From Streptomyces parvus (GTDB taxonomy: Bacteria; Actinomycetota; Actinomycetes; Streptomycetales; Streptomycetaceae): a stretch of 64,000 nucleotides of DNA. Location of the stretch: positions 215,523-279,522 of the forward strand of contig NZ_BMRY01000011.1 of the NCBI RefSeq assembly GCF_014648875.1. The letters are read 5' to 3'. The position numbers were made by a program, and so were the translations under genes. The notes beneath the pieces are model-generated. The model saw nothing but the letters and a program-made list of their open reading frames with translations. It ran no database searches and was not told the DNA's origin. Positions 17,098 through 26,160 of this stretch are shown here, one piece after another (position 1 is the stretch's first letter; the number at the start of each line of letters is the position of its first letter).

Positions 17098-18705
17098 CTA
17101 CTTCCCGGCGCCCCGCACCCTGCGGGCCCGGACCGCCGAGACGCCCACCCAGCCCAGGCCGGCCAGGGCCAGCAGCGCGATGACACCCTCGGGCAGCGGG
17201 CCCATCCGGGTGGCGGGGGTGAGCGAGGAGCGCAGCGGCACCTCGGCGACGAGGGCGTCGGGGGTGAACATCCCGCTCTTCTCCACGATCGTGCCGTCGG
17301 GCCGGATCACCGCGCTGACCCCGCTGGTGACGGGGACGACGACGGCCCGGCCGTGCTCGACGGCCCGCACCCGGGACATGGCCAGCTGCTGGTAGGTCAT
17401 CTCGCTGCGGCCGAACGTCGCGTTGTTGCTCGGCACGGCGATCATCTGCCCGCCGTGGGTGACGGTGTCGCGTACGGCGTCGTCGAAGGCGGCCTCGTAA
17501 CAGGTCACGAGCCCGACCTTCGTGCCCGCGAGGTCGAAGACGCCCACCTCGGTGCCGGGGACGAACTCGCGCTGCACCCGGTCCACGTCCTCGCTGAAGA
17601 AGCGGGCGACCGTGCGCATCGGCATGTACTCGCCGAACGGCTGGATGTGGCGCTTGTCGTAGGTGTCGACGGGGCCCCGGTCGGGGTCCCACTCGATCAG
17701 GGTGTTGCGGAGGCTGTCGGAGCCCTTCTCGACCACCGAGCCGACGACCGTGGGGGCGCCGATCGCCTTGACCGCGTCGTCGATGACCTGGCGGGCGTCC
17801 GCGTTGAGGTAGGGGTCGAGGTCGGAGGAGTTCTCCGGCCACAGCACGAAGTCGGGCTGCTTCTCCTTGCCCGCCTTCACCTCCTCGGCCAGCTGGGTGG
17901 TGCGCCGGGCGTGGTTGTCGAGGACGGCGCGGCGCTGGGCGTTGAAGTCGAGGCCGAGGCGCGGCACGTTGCCCTGGATCGCGGCGACGGTGGCGGTGCC
18001 GTTCTCCGCCGAGTCGTCGACCAGGGGCAGCGCCGCGAGAGCGCCCGCGATGGGTACGAGGACGCTCGCGGCGGCTCCGGCGACGGCGGCGCGGGAGATC
18101 TTCCCGGTGGACCGGTACGCCATGACCTGGCGCACCGCCTCGTAGAGGCCGAAGCCGCACAGCACGACGGCGAAGGAGAGCAACGGGGTGCCGCCGAGCG
18201 CGGCGAGCGGCAGGAAGGCGCTCTCGGACTGGCCGAAGGCGATCTTGCCCCAGGGGAAACCGCCGAACGGGATCCGGGCGCGGACCGCCTCGTCCAGCGT
18301 CCAGACCGCGGCCGCCCACACGGGCCAGTACGCGAGGCGGGTCACCGCGGCGATGCCCAGGCATCCCACGGCGATGAAGAGCCCCTCCGCGGCGGCCAGG
18401 GCCAGCCACGGCACCGGGCCGACGTCCTCGCCGGTCCAGTGCAGCAGCGGCAGCATGAAGCCGAGGCCCGACAGGAGGCCGAGGCCGAACGCGGCCCGCA
18501 GCCGGCGCCCGTGCAGCACCCAGCCGAGCAGCGCGAACCCGGGCAGCACGAGCCACCACACGGTCCGGGGCGGGAAGCTCGCGTAGAGCAGGAGCCCGGA
18601 CAGCACGGCGGCGGCCGGGCGGAGGAGCCGCCGCGGCAGCCCGGCGGCCCGGGGGGCCGCTGCCGGGGGCGGCGAATCGTCGACGGGGGTCATGGTGGCG
18701 CTCAC
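17098..18705 (-). CDS. lnt: Apolipoprotein N-acyltransferase
   Basis: A 535-residue membrane enzyme that adds the third acyl chain to the N-terminal cysteine of lipoproteins. Six or so N-terminal membrane helices (residues ~25-215) precede a nitrilase-like periplasmic domain and a last helix near the C-terminus. The catalytic triad is visible: Glu in LWPENSSDL (~290), Lys in DKRHIQPFGEYMP (~350) and Cys in LVTCYEAAFDD (~400). The start could be ATG 12 bases later. N-acylation of lipoproteins is established in actinobacteria. Streptomyces often carry two lnt genes. Confidence 0.92.
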   Translation of the reverse strand: MSATMTPVDDSPPPAAAPRAAGLPRRLLRPAAAVLSGLLLYASFPPRTVWWLVLPGFALLGWVLHGRRLRAAFGLGLLSGLGFMLPLLHWTGEDVGPVPWLALAAAEGLFIAVGCLGIAAVTRLAYWPVWAAAVWTLDEAVRARIPFGGFPWGKIAFGQSESAFLPLAALGGTPLLSFAVVLCGFGLYEAVRQVMAYRSTGKISRAAVAGAAASVLVPIAGALAALPLVDDSAENGTATVAAIQGNVPRLGLDFNAQRRAVLDNHARRTTQLAEEVKAGKEKQPDFVLWPENSSDLDPYLNADARQVIDDAVKAIGAPTVVGSVVEKGSDSLRNTLIEWDPDRGPVDTYDKRHIQPFGEYMPMRTVARFFSEDVDRVQREFVPGTEVGVFDLAGTKVGLVTCYEAAFDDAVRDTVTHGGQMIAVPSNNATFGRSEMTYQQLAMSRVRAVEHGRAVVVPVTSGVSAVIRPDGTIVEKSGMFTPDALVAEVPLRSSLTPATRMGPLPEGVIALLALAGLGWVGVSAVRARRVRGAGK

Positions 18706-18789
18706 CCGCCGGAGTCTACGGTGGGCGGCTGTGAGCGGCGGCGTTGACCTGCGCGGGGCCGGGTCACCGGCGGCTTCGGGGCGGCCCGG

Positions 18790-19353
18790 TCAGTCGCCGG
18801 GCCGTTTCCCGGGGGACGGCAGGTGCAGGCGCTGCCGGATGAACCGTACGGCCGTCTCCGCGTCGTCGACCGTGACGGTGAAGGTACGGCCGTCGCCGAG
18901 GCTCAGGGCCATGCCCTCACCCTTGCGGACCACCACGGCGGTGCCCTGTTCGGGGCGCCAGCGGTAGCCCCAGCCGCCCCACTCGCGTGGATTGATCCGG
19001 GGGACGAACTCCGCGCCCGTGACATGGCTGAGCAGGATCCGGCGGCGCGGCAGGCCGGCGTGGCCGCAGCGGACCTCCAGGCTGTCCCCGTCGACCTTGA
19101 CGGCCACATGGACGAAGGCGAGTGTGCCGAAGAGGATCAGCAGTCCGGCGGCGAGGCAACCGATCACGGACATGAGCAGCGGGGCGATGCCCGAGGTCCA
19201 GGCACCGTCGACGGCGAGCTCGATGCCGAGCGCCACACAGCCCGCGCCCGCGAGGGCCAGCAGCCACTGGAGCCGGTTGGTGGCGCGGCCGTTCCACTCC
19301 GTGGGCGGCGCCTGGCTCGACCCGTGCCTCGCACTCTCGGGGTGGTCGGTCAT
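18790..19353 (-). CDS. Two-helix membrane protein with PH-like cytoplasmic domain
   Basis: A 187-residue protein. Two membrane helices lie at ~28-50 (LQWLLALAGAGCVALGIELA) and ~57-80. The C-terminal half (KVDGDSLEVRCGHAGLPRRRI...GWGYRWRPEQGTAVVVRKGEGMALSL...) reads as the beta-rich, PH-like fold common in actinobacterial membrane proteins with this topology. I cannot name the family with certainty. It lies upstream of lnt on the same strand with an 84-base gap and is probably independent. Confidence 0.6.
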   Translation of the reverse strand: MTDHPESARHGSSQAPPTEWNGRATNRLQWLLALAGAGCVALGIELAVDGAWTSGIAPLLMSVIGCLAAGLLILFGTLAFVHVAVKVDGDSLEVRCGHAGLPRRRILLSHVTGAEFVPRINPREWGGWGYRWRPEQGTAVVVRKGEGMALSLGDGRTFTVTVDDAETAVRFIRQRLHLPSPGKRPGD

Positions 19354-19434
19354 ATTCAGCAGCGTAGCCGCGTTCCGGACTCCCGGCCGGGGCTGCGGGG
19401 GCCGATCGGGCGAGCCGTCCGATCGGCCGTGCGG

Positions 19435-20220
19435 TCAGCGGACGGGTTCTCCGGCGGCCAGGATCCGGCCTTCCGCGTAGGTCAGGGCGGCGTCCGGGAG
19501 AGCCGCGACACGCCCTGCCCGCAGCACGGTGAGCCCGCCGGAGGGTGCGGCCGTCGGGGCGGGTTCCGCGCCGATCCGGCGCAGTGCCTGGGCGGCGACC
19601 GCCCCGGCGGAGGCGTGCAGCGCGAGCGGCGGGCGCCCGGGGCGCTGCACGGCGTCGCGGATCCGGGTCGCGACCAGCTCGTAGTGGGTGCAGCCGAGGA
19701 CGACGGCCCGCACGTCGATCGGGGTGAGGGCGGCGGCGGCCGCGACGGTCCGGTCGATCGCGGCCTCGTCGCCGTGCTCCACGGCGTCGGCGAGGCCGGG
19801 GCACGGCACCTCGGTGACCTCGGCGGAGCCGCCGAATTCCGCGATCAGTCCGCGCTGGTAGGGGCTGCCGGTGGTGGCCGGCGTGGCCCAGATGGCGACG
19901 GAGCCGCCGCCCGCGGCGGCGGGCTTGATCGCGGGGACCGTGCCGATGACCGGCAGGGCGGGCTCCAGCTCGGCGCGGATCGCCGGCAGGGCGTGGACCG
20001 AGGCCGTGTTGCAGGCGATGATCAGCGCGTCGGGGCGCTGGGCCGCGGCGGCGCGGGCGACGTCCAGGGCCAGGGCGGTCAGGTCCTCGGGAGTGCGGGG
20101 ACCCCAGGGCATCGAGCCGGGGTCGGAGGAGAGCACCAGTTCGGCGTCGGGCCGCAGGCGGCGCACGGCGGCCGCTGCCGCCAGCAGGCCGATTCCGGAG
20201 TCCATGAGCGCGATCTTCAC
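19435..20220 (-). CDS. Aspartate/glutamate racemase family protein
   Basis: A 261-residue cofactor-independent racemase homologue. The two catalytic cysteines are in place: ALIIACNTASVHALP near residue 70 and VVLGCTHYELV near residue 175. The N-terminal IALMDSGIGLLAAAAAV matches the substrate-binding start of MurI glutamate racemase. MurI supplies D-glutamate for peptidoglycan; whether this is the main enzyme or a second copy cannot be judged here. It is divergent from a glycosyltransferase, with only 58 bases between the starts. Confidence 0.8.
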   Translation of the reverse strand: MKIALMDSGIGLLAAAAAVRRLRPDAELVLSSDPGSMPWGPRTPEDLTALALDVARAAAAQRPDALIIACNTASVHALPAIRAELEPALPVIGTVPAIKPAAAGGGSVAIWATPATTGSPYQRGLIAEFGGSAEVTEVPCPGLADAVEHGDEAAIDRTVAAAAALTPIDVRAVVLGCTHYELVATRIRDAVQRPGRPPLALHASAGAVAAQALRRIGAEPAPTAAPSGGLTVLRAGRVAALPDAALTYAEGRILAAGEPVR

Positions 20221-20278
20221 CCGGTCACCCTAGCCGACAGCCCTTGCGGACCGGGCTCTGTGGGGCAGACTTCGGCGG

Positions 20279-21460
20279 ATGAGCGTCGTTGCCTGGATCG
20301 CCGTGGGTTCGCTGATCGTGTGGGTGTGGCTGCTGCTGGGGCAGGGCTTCTACTGGCGGACGGACCAGCGGCTCCCCCGGCGCACCGACCCGGCGCGCTG
20401 GCCGTCGGTGGCGGTGGTGGTGCCGGCCCGCGACGAGGCCGCGATGCTGCCGGTGAGCCTGCCGTCGCTGCTGGTCCAGGACTATCCGGGGGAGGCCCGG
20501 ATCATCCTCGTCGACGACTGCAGCAGCGACGGCACCGGGCAGCTGGCCCGGGACCTGGCCGCCCGGTACGGCGGTCTGCCGCTGACCGTGGTGACGCCCG
20601 GGGAGCCCGAGCGGGGCTGGACGGGCAAGCTGTGGGCCCTGCGGCACGGGATCGCGGTGGCCCGGCGGGACAAGCCGGACTTCCTGCTGCTGACCGATGC
20701 GGACATCGCGCACGAGCCGGACAGCCTGCGCGATCTGGTGGCCGCGGCCGGTCCCGGCGGCCCCGACGGCTTCGACCTGGTGTCGCAGATGGCGCGGTTG
20801 CGGGTGGAGAGCGTCTGGGAGCGCCTGGTGGTGCCCGCGTTCGTCTACTTCTTCGGGCAGCTCTACCCGTTCCGCCGGGTGAACAGCGCCCGGTCGCGGA
20901 CGGCCGCGGCGGCGGGAGGATGCGTACTCCTGCGTACGGAGGCCGCCGAGCGGGCCCGGATCCCGGAGTCGATCCGGCAGGCGGTGATCGACGACGTGTC
21001 GCTGGCGCGGGAGGTGCGGCGCAGCGGCGGCCGCATCTGGCTGGGGCTCGCGGAGCGGGTGGACAGTGTGCGGCCGTATCCGCGGCTCGCGGATCTCTGG
21101 CGGATGGTCGCGCGCAGCGCGTACGCGCAGTTGCGGCACAGCCCGCTGCTGCTGGCGGGGACTGTCCCGGGGCTGCTGCTCGTCTATGTGGCGCCGCCCG
21201 CGACGCTGGTGGCGGGGGTGCTGTCGGGTGACGCGGCGGCGGCCTGGGCGGGCGGCGCGGCCTGGGCGGTGATGACGGCGACGTATCTGCCGATGCTGGC
21301 GTACTACCGGCAGTCGCCGTGGCTGGGTCCGCTGCTGCCGCTGACGGCGGTGCTGTACCTGCTGATGACGGTGGACTCGGCGGTGCAGCACTACCGGGGG
21401 CGGGGCGCGGCCTGGAAGGGCCGTACGTACGCGCGTCCGGAAGCCGCGCCCGACCGGTGA
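20279..21460 (+). CDS. Membrane-bound family 2 glycosyltransferase (HpnB-like)
   Basis: A 393-residue enzyme with an N-terminal membrane helix (VAWIAVGSLIVWVWLLLGQGF), a GT-A domain with VAVVVPARDEA, ILVDDCSSDGT (metal-site acid region), LLLTDADIAHEPDSL (DxD-like) and a C-terminal cluster of three or four membrane helices. The arrangement fits the group annotated as hopene-associated glycosyltransferase HpnB. No hopanoid genes are nearby, so its acceptor is unknown. The start ATG lies 58 bases from the divergent racemase start. Confidence 0.8.
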   Translation: MSVVAWIAVGSLIVWVWLLLGQGFYWRTDQRLPRRTDPARWPSVAVVVPARDEAAMLPVSLPSLLVQDYPGEARIILVDDCSSDGTGQLARDLAARYGGLPLTVVTPGEPERGWTGKLWALRHGIAVARRDKPDFLLLTDADIAHEPDSLRDLVAAAGPGGPDGFDLVSQMARLRVESVWERLVVPAFVYFFGQLYPFRRVNSARSRTAAAAGGCVLLRTEAAERARIPESIRQAVIDDVSLAREVRRSGGRIWLGLAERVDSVRPYPRLADLWRMVARSAYAQLRHSPLLLAGTVPGLLLVYVAPPATLVAGVLSGDAAAAWAGGAAWAVMTATYLPMLAYYRQSPWLGPLLPLTAVLYLLMTVDSAVQHYRGRGAAWKGRTYARPEAAPDR

Positions 21461-21462
21461 CG

Positions 21463-21479
21463 CCGCCTCCGGGAGGCGG
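21463..21479. terminator. Short hairpin after the glycosyltransferase gene
   Basis: CCGCCTC and GAGGCGG form a 7-bp stem with a 3-base loop two bases after the stop codon, between convergent genes. It is small, so termination activity is uncertain. Confidence 0.4.
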
Positions 21480-21506
21480 GCGGCCGGCCCGGGCGGGCGC
21501 GGGTCC

Positions 21507-22793
21507 TCACTTACGGCCGGGCGTCCAGTTCATGCCCCAGCCGTAGGCGGCGTCGATGGTGCGCTGGGGGCTGACGCCCCGGTCGGGAACGAGGTAGCGG
21601 GCCTCGCGCTGCACGGTGAGGTCGCCGCCGTTGTTGGTGATGAGGGCGAGGGCGCAGACGGTGGAGGGCACGGTGCACTCGTCGAGGGAGAAGTCGATGG
21701 GCGCGCCGTTCTGCGGCTGGAGGGTGACCGTGGCATGGAGATCGGCGAAACTCCGGGCGCCCTCATAGACAGTGACGAAGATCAGTACGCGCCGGAGCAG
21801 GTTCTTGTGGTCGAGGTTGATGGTCATGTTCTCGCCGGTCGAGAGCGCACCGGTGCGATCGTCACCGTCGAGATGGATGAAGGGCGGCTGATTCAGAGAA
21901 CCGAACGCGTTTCCGAGAGCCTGTACGACTCCCTTGCGTCCGTCGGTGAGTTCGTAGAGCGCGCAGAGATCGAGATCGAGGTCGGCGTGCATGGCGATGG
22001 CCCGTCCGAGTTTCGCTCCCCAGCCTGTGAACTGTTTGCGCACTTCCCAGTTGAGGTTGACGCGCAGCGCGCCGGAGGTGCCGCCCTGCTTGGCGAGCGA
22101 GACGGACGGGGCGCTCTTCGTCAGCGTGATCTTGGTCAGCCGTACGGGCTGTGTGACGGGCGGGGCCGCGGGAGCGGGGGGTTGCGGGGCGACCGGGGCG
22201 GCGGCGGGCGCGGGAGCCGGGGCCGGGGCGGCCGGCCGGGAAGCCTGCGGGGCGGGCGGAGCCTGCTGCGGTTCGTCCACGGAGATGCCGAAGTCCGTCG
22301 CCAGGCCTTCGAGGCCGGTGCTGTATCCCTGCCCGACCGCCCGGAACTTCCAGGCGCCCTGACGGAGATACAGCTCGCCGAGGATGAAGGCGGTCTCGAC
22401 CGTGGCGTCCGTGCTGTCGAAGCGGGCCAGCTCCGCGCCGCCCGCCGCGTCGGTGATCCGTACGTAGAGCCCGCTCACCCGGCCGAAGCTCCCGCCGTCG
22501 GCCGAGGCCGCGACGACGATGCGCTCGATCCCGGGCTCGACCTTCGCGAAGTCGACGACGAGGGTGTCGGTGACCCCGCCGGGAGCGGTCCGCTTGCCCT
22601 CGTGCCGGACCGCTCCGGAGGCGTGGGCCGGCTGGTTGTAGAAGACGAAGTCGGCGTCGCTGCGGACCTTGCCCGCCACCAGCAGCAGCGCGGAGGCGTC
22701 GACGTCCGGGGCGCCGGGTGCGGCGTGCCAACCCAGTTCGACGCGCACGGCACCGGCCGGCACCGGAATGTTGGTCCCTTTTTGCATGGTCAT
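21507..22793 (-). CDS. Tandem TerD-domain protein (tellurium/stress-resistance family)
   Basis: A 428-residue protein with two TerD-like domains: residues ~1-175 (QKGTNIPVPAGAVRVELGW, ADFVFYNQPAHASGAV, FGRVSGLYVRI) and ~245-425 (DLDLDLCALYELTDGRKGVVQ, HLDGDDRTG). They are joined by a Pro/Ala-rich linker of about 60 residues. The acidic DLDLDLCAL and GDDRTG motifs of TerD domains bind Ca2+. The layout resembles TerA. TerD proteins act in tellurite, phage and membrane-stress phenotypes, but no other ter gene is in the window. Of several starts, MTMQKG at 22793 follows GGGGGCGAGC. Confidence 0.85.
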   Translation of the reverse strand: MTMQKGTNIPVPAGAVRVELGWHAAPGAPDVDASALLLVAGKVRSDADFVFYNQPAHASGAVRHEGKRTAPGGVTDTLVVDFAKVEPGIERIVVAASADGGSFGRVSGLYVRITDAAGGAELARFDSTDATVETAFILGELYLRQGAWKFRAVGQGYSTGLEGLATDFGISVDEPQQAPPAPQASRPAAPAPAPAPAAAPVAPQPPAPAAPPVTQPVRLTKITLTKSAPSVSLAKQGGTSGALRVNLNWEVRKQFTGWGAKLGRAIAMHADLDLDLCALYELTDGRKGVVQALGNAFGSLNQPPFIHLDGDDRTGALSTGENMTINLDHKNLLRRVLIFVTVYEGARSFADLHATVTLQPQNGAPIDFSLDECTVPSTVCALALITNNGGDLTVQREARYLVPDRGVSPQRTIDAAYGWGMNWTPGRK

Positions 22794-22925
22794 GCTCGCC
22801 CCCATCACGAGTCCGGCTGCCCGCAGGCTTTCCCCACAATCTATCCGTCTGTGGCGGGAAAGCCTCCGGGCGCCGACGCCGTCGCGGACCGGGCGCGTGC
22901 TGGGCGGTCCGTGGTGCGGGGTCCG

Positions 22926-24461
22926 CTAGCGGTCCGTGGTGCGCGGAGGCCCTTCGCTCTTCGGAGCGAGGCCGGCGAGGGCGGCCTCGCGGGGTGTGCC
23001 GGCCTTCTCCGGTTCGGGGCTCTCGGCAGGGCCGTTGTGCGTGCTCCACGCGTCCAGGGCGGTACGGCAGGCATGGTCCAGATGGCGCAGCCGCGAGAAG
23101 TCGAGCTCCACAGGCCGGTCCTTCGGGAGGGCCTCCAGGGTGTCCAGAATCAAGGGGAGGCGCAGGAAGGTGGCGCTGCCGACGAGGGCGACCGTGGTGC
23201 GGTCGTCGCGCTCGTCGATGTCGAGGCGGACGGCGGAGGTCTCCCAGGCGGTCTTGATCACCGCCAGTCCGATACCGAGCAGCACCCCCATGAACATGTC
23301 CGTGAGCACGATCGCCAGGGCGGTCACCGCCAGGACCACGGCCTCGCCCCGGTGTTCACGCCAGAGCGGGCGGATGGTCGTCACGGGGATGAGCTTCGCA
23401 CCGGCGTGGACGAGGATCCCGGCGAGGGCGGCCACGGGGATCAGACCGAGCACGGCGGGGAACAGGGCCGCGAACAGCAGCAGCCACACCCCGTGCAGGA
23501 TCCGTGACGCCTTGGTGCACGCACCTGCCTGGACGTTGGCGGCACTGCGCACGATGACGGCGGTCATGGGCAGTGCGCCGACGAGGCCGCAGAGGGTGTT
23601 GCCCGTCCCCTGCGCGATGAGTTCCTTGTTGTAGTGCGTGCGTGGACCGTCGTGCATCCGGTCCACGGCGGCGGCGCTGAAAAGGGATTCGGCCGAGGCG
23701 ATGAGCGTGAATGCGAGAATGACGCCGAGGAGACCGACGTCGGCGAGCAGACCGAAGTCGTCCAGGCCCGTCAGCCGCAGCGAGTCGATCAGCCCCTGGA
23801 CCTCGATGGAAGCGACGGGCAGGTCGAACACGGCCACCGCCAGGATGGCCAGTCCCACGGCCACCAGCGGCCCGGGGAGCATCTGGGGCAGCCGCCCGGG
23901 AAGCCGCTTCCACAGGATCAGGACGGCGATGGCACCCGCGCCGACCGCGCAGGAGGAGATCGCCGGGGCTCCGGTGATCCGGGTGAGCAGGTCCGGCAGC
24001 CCGGTCAGGTTGTCGAGACCGCCGCCGGGAGCGGACACCCCGGCCATGGCGTAGAGCTGGCTGCTGATCAGTACGAGACCGATGCCGGCGAGCATGCCGT
24101 GGACGACCGCGGTCGAGATGGCGCGGAACCACCGGCCGAAGCCGACGAGTCCCAGCCCGACCTGGAGTATTCCGGTCGTCAGGACGAGGATGCCGAGCGC
24201 CGCGACGCCATGGTCGGTGACGGCCTCGTACACCAGGACGGTGAGCCCGGCGGCCGGACCGCTGACCTGGAGCGAGGAGCCCGGCATCGCGCCTGCGACC
24301 AGTCCGCCGACGATGCCCGTGACCAGGCCCAGTTCGGCGGGGACACCGGAGGCGACCGCGATCCCCACACAGAGGGGGACGGCTACGAGGAAGACCACGA
24401 TCGAGGCGAGGATGTCGCGGGACAGGACGTCCGGGCGTAAGCGGAGGTGGGGAGAGAACAT
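22926..24461 (-). CDS. SulP family anion transporter with STAS domain (copy 2)
   Basis: A 511-residue transporter, paralogous to the one at 4513-5982: RDILASIVVFLVAVPLCVG, RMHDGPRT-x-Y-x-KEL, ALPMTAVIVRSAANVQAGA and PLWREHRGEAV occur in both. Ten to twelve hydrophobic segments precede a STAS domain (~420-490, LDFSRLRHLDHACRTAL) and a longer charged tail. Bicarbonate is the likely cargo given the carbonic anhydrase 79 bases upstream. AGGAG lies about eleven bases before the ATG at 24461; a longer start at 24527 would nearly abut the upstream stop. Confidence 0.9.
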   Translation of the reverse strand: MFSPHLRLRPDVLSRDILASIVVFLVAVPLCVGIAVASGVPAELGLVTGIVGGLVAGAMPGSSLQVSGPAAGLTVLVYEAVTDHGVAALGILVLTTGILQVGLGLVGFGRWFRAISTAVVHGMLAGIGLVLISSQLYAMAGVSAPGGGLDNLTGLPDLLTRITGAPAISSCAVGAGAIAVLILWKRLPGRLPQMLPGPLVAVGLAILAVAVFDLPVASIEVQGLIDSLRLTGLDDFGLLADVGLLGVILAFTLIASAESLFSAAAVDRMHDGPRTHYNKELIAQGTGNTLCGLVGALPMTAVIVRSAANVQAGACTKASRILHGVWLLLFAALFPAVLGLIPVAALAGILVHAGAKLIPVTTIRPLWREHRGEAVVLAVTALAIVLTDMFMGVLLGIGLAVIKTAWETSAVRLDIDERDDRTTVALVGSATFLRLPLILDTLEALPKDRPVELDFSRLRHLDHACRTALDAWSTHNGPAESPEPEKAGTPREAALAGLAPKSEGPPRTTDR

Positions 24462-24540
24462 GAGAGCTTCAGCTCCTAGGAGTGGGGGGGGACAGCGGGT
24501 GTCGGCGGAGCTGCCCGCCGTGCTCACCCTCGGGTAGCTG

Positions 24541-25140
24541 TCACAGGGAGGAGAAGGTTCCGGTGAACGGGTCGTGGATCTGCACGGCGCCGGTGTGCAC
24601 CTCGTAGTACCAGGCGTGCAGGCCGAGCCGGCCCTCGCGCGCGGCCTGGTTCACACACGGGTAGTCGCGCAACGTGTTCAGCTGCGCCACCGCGTGACTC
24701 TGTACGGGCTGTTCGCAGTCGGGGCCGAAGTCGCCGTAGCCGCGGGGGCCGTCCGGCGGGGGGCATCTGCTCAGCCAGCCGCGCACCGCCGGCAGGGTCC
24801 GCAGATCGTCCCCCCGGGCCAGGGCTCCGACGGCCCCGCAGTGGGAGTGCCCGCAGAGGATGATGTCGGACACCTCCAGCACGCGGACTGCGTACTCGAT
24901 CGTCGCCATCTCGCTCGTGGGCGCGTCCGGATCGTAGGGCGGGACGATGTTCCCGGCCGTGCGCATCTCGAAGAGTTCGCCGGGGTCGGAGTCGGTCAGC
25001 AGGGTGGGGACCACCCTGGAGTCGGAGCAGGTGATGAACATGGCGGAGGGCTTCTGGCCGCCCTCGAAGCTCCGGAGGTCACGGCCCGCTCCGCCGCAGC
25101 GGGAAGGGAAGGCGCGGGCGTGGTCGATGAGTTGTCGCAC
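24541..25140 (-). CDS. Beta-carbonic anhydrase (copy 2)
   Basis: A 199-residue enzyme, paralogue of 3844-4440. Zinc ligands are Cys38, His97 and Cys100 (CSDSR, CGHSHCG) with the Asp40-Arg42 dyad, at nearly the same residue numbers as copy 1. The GTG at 25140 is chosen because AGGGAGGA lies seven bases before it and the product then aligns end to end with copy 1; a longer start at 25242 adds a low-complexity stretch. It is the first gene of a CA-SulP operon reading leftwards. Confidence 0.93.
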   Translation of the reverse strand: MRQLIDHARAFPSRCGGAGRDLRSFEGGQKPSAMFITCSDSRVVPTLLTDSDPGELFEMRTAGNIVPPYDPDAPTSEMATIEYAVRVLEVSDIILCGHSHCGAVGALARGDDLRTLPAVRGWLSRCPPPDGPRGYGDFGPDCEQPVQSHAVAQLNTLRDYPCVNQAAREGRLGLHAWYYEVHTGAVQIHDPFTGTFSSL

Positions 25141-25500
25141 AGGAGAGTCCTCCCTGAGGAAGTTTACGTGTGGTGTGTCGCGCGGGCGCGTTCGCAGCCG
25201 CTCGCAACCGGGCCCTCGTGGCACACGGAGGCCCGGACCCACGGGGGATCAGTGGGTGTGTTCGTGCCGCGGGGCAGGAGGGGTGTTCCCTCCTCCGTGC
25301 CCGCTGGTGCGATGGAGCACTGCCTGGTCCCCGGGCGAGGGCCGTGGCGGCCGTCCGGCCGCTCACGGAACCCCCGACACCCGGGAGCCGTGGGGATGAG
25401 TCTCCGGGAGGGCGATGAGGCAGCGGTGAGACAGCGGTGAGACTGTTCTCATCGGCCTCGGCGGTCCGTGTCCGCCGGGCGGACCCGCCCGCTCGGGAGG
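25141..25500. other. Intergenic region between response regulator and carbonic anhydrase operon
   Basis: These 360 bases hold no credible gene. They lie after the response regulator stop and before the carbonic anhydrase start, both on the minus strand, and carry the 11-bp direct repeat listed separately. Several GC-rich inverted stretches (e.g. near 25270-25300) could end the response-regulator transcript, but none is a clean hairpin. Confidence 0.5.
25422..25443 (-). promoter_or_regulatory. 11-bp perfect tandem repeat, possible response-regulator site
   Basis: AGCGGTGAGAC occurs twice head to tail (25422-25432, 25433-25443); on the minus strand it reads GTCTCACCGCT twice. OmpR/PhoP-family regulators typically bind direct repeats with an 11-bp period, and an OmpR-family gene ends 58 bases away. 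The site lies about 280 bases before the carbonic anhydrase start, so it could control the CA-SulP operon. Function is inferred. Confidence 0.4.
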
Positions 25501-26160
25501 TCAGGCCCGCAGCCGGTATCCCACGCCACGTACGGTCTGGACCCGGTCGGCACCGATCTTGCGCCGCAGGTAGCGGATGTAGACGTCGACGATGTTCGAC
25601 CCCGGGTCGTAATCGAACCCCCATACCTGGCTGAGCAGTTGCTCCCGGGACAACACCCGTTCGGGATTGCGCATGAGGGTCTCGGCGAGGGCGAACTCCC
25701 GGGCGGACAGGTCGGTGACGCGTTGACCCACCTGGGCACGCCGGGTCCTGAGGTCCAGGACCAGATCCCCCACTCTCAGCAGGAAGTTCTCCGGCGGCTC
25801 CTCCCTGCGCAGTCGCAGCCGGACCCGGGCCAGCAGCTCGTCGAAGGCGAACGGTTTGACCATGTAGTCGTCGGCTCCGCTCTCCAGGCCCGCCACGATG
25901 TCGCTCACACTGTCACGAGCGGTGAGGATGACGACGGGCAGTGTGACCCGTGCCTTCCGCAACTTTCGCAGCACGGTCAGCCCGTCGTCGCCGGGCAGTC
26001 CGAGGTCGAGGATGAGGAGGTCGAAGTCCCGGCTGCGGGCGTGCTCGTAGGCGGCGGCGCCGTCGGCGACGACCCGGGTGACGTACCCGCTACGGCGCAG
26101 GCCTTTTTCGACGAAGGCGGCGATTCGCGCCTCGTCCTCGGCTATCAGAATCCTGCTCAA
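25501..26160 (-). CDS. OmpR/PhoP-family response regulator
   Basis: A 219-residue two-domain regulator. The receiver domain (1-~118) has the acidic pocket EDE, the phospho-acceptor Asp in LLILDLGLPGDDG (~51), Thr in VILTARDS and Lys in YMVKPF. The winged-helix DNA-binding domain (~125-219) ends in VQTVRGVGYRLRA. The start is a TTG with GAAGGA eight bases upstream; it overlaps the 3' end of the sensor kinase gene by 71 bases, so translation is probably coupled. Likely targets include its own operon and possibly the CA-SulP genes. Confidence 0.9.
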   Translation of the reverse strand: MSRILIAEDEARIAAFVEKGLRRSGYVTRVVADGAAAYEHARSRDFDLLILDLGLPGDDGLTVLRKLRKARVTLPVVILTARDSVSDIVAGLESGADDYMVKPFAFDELLARVRLRLRREEPPENFLLRVGDLVLDLRTRRAQVGQRVTDLSAREFALAETLMRNPERVLSREQLLSQVWGFDYDPGSNIVDVYIRYLRRKIGADRVQTVRGVGYRLRA

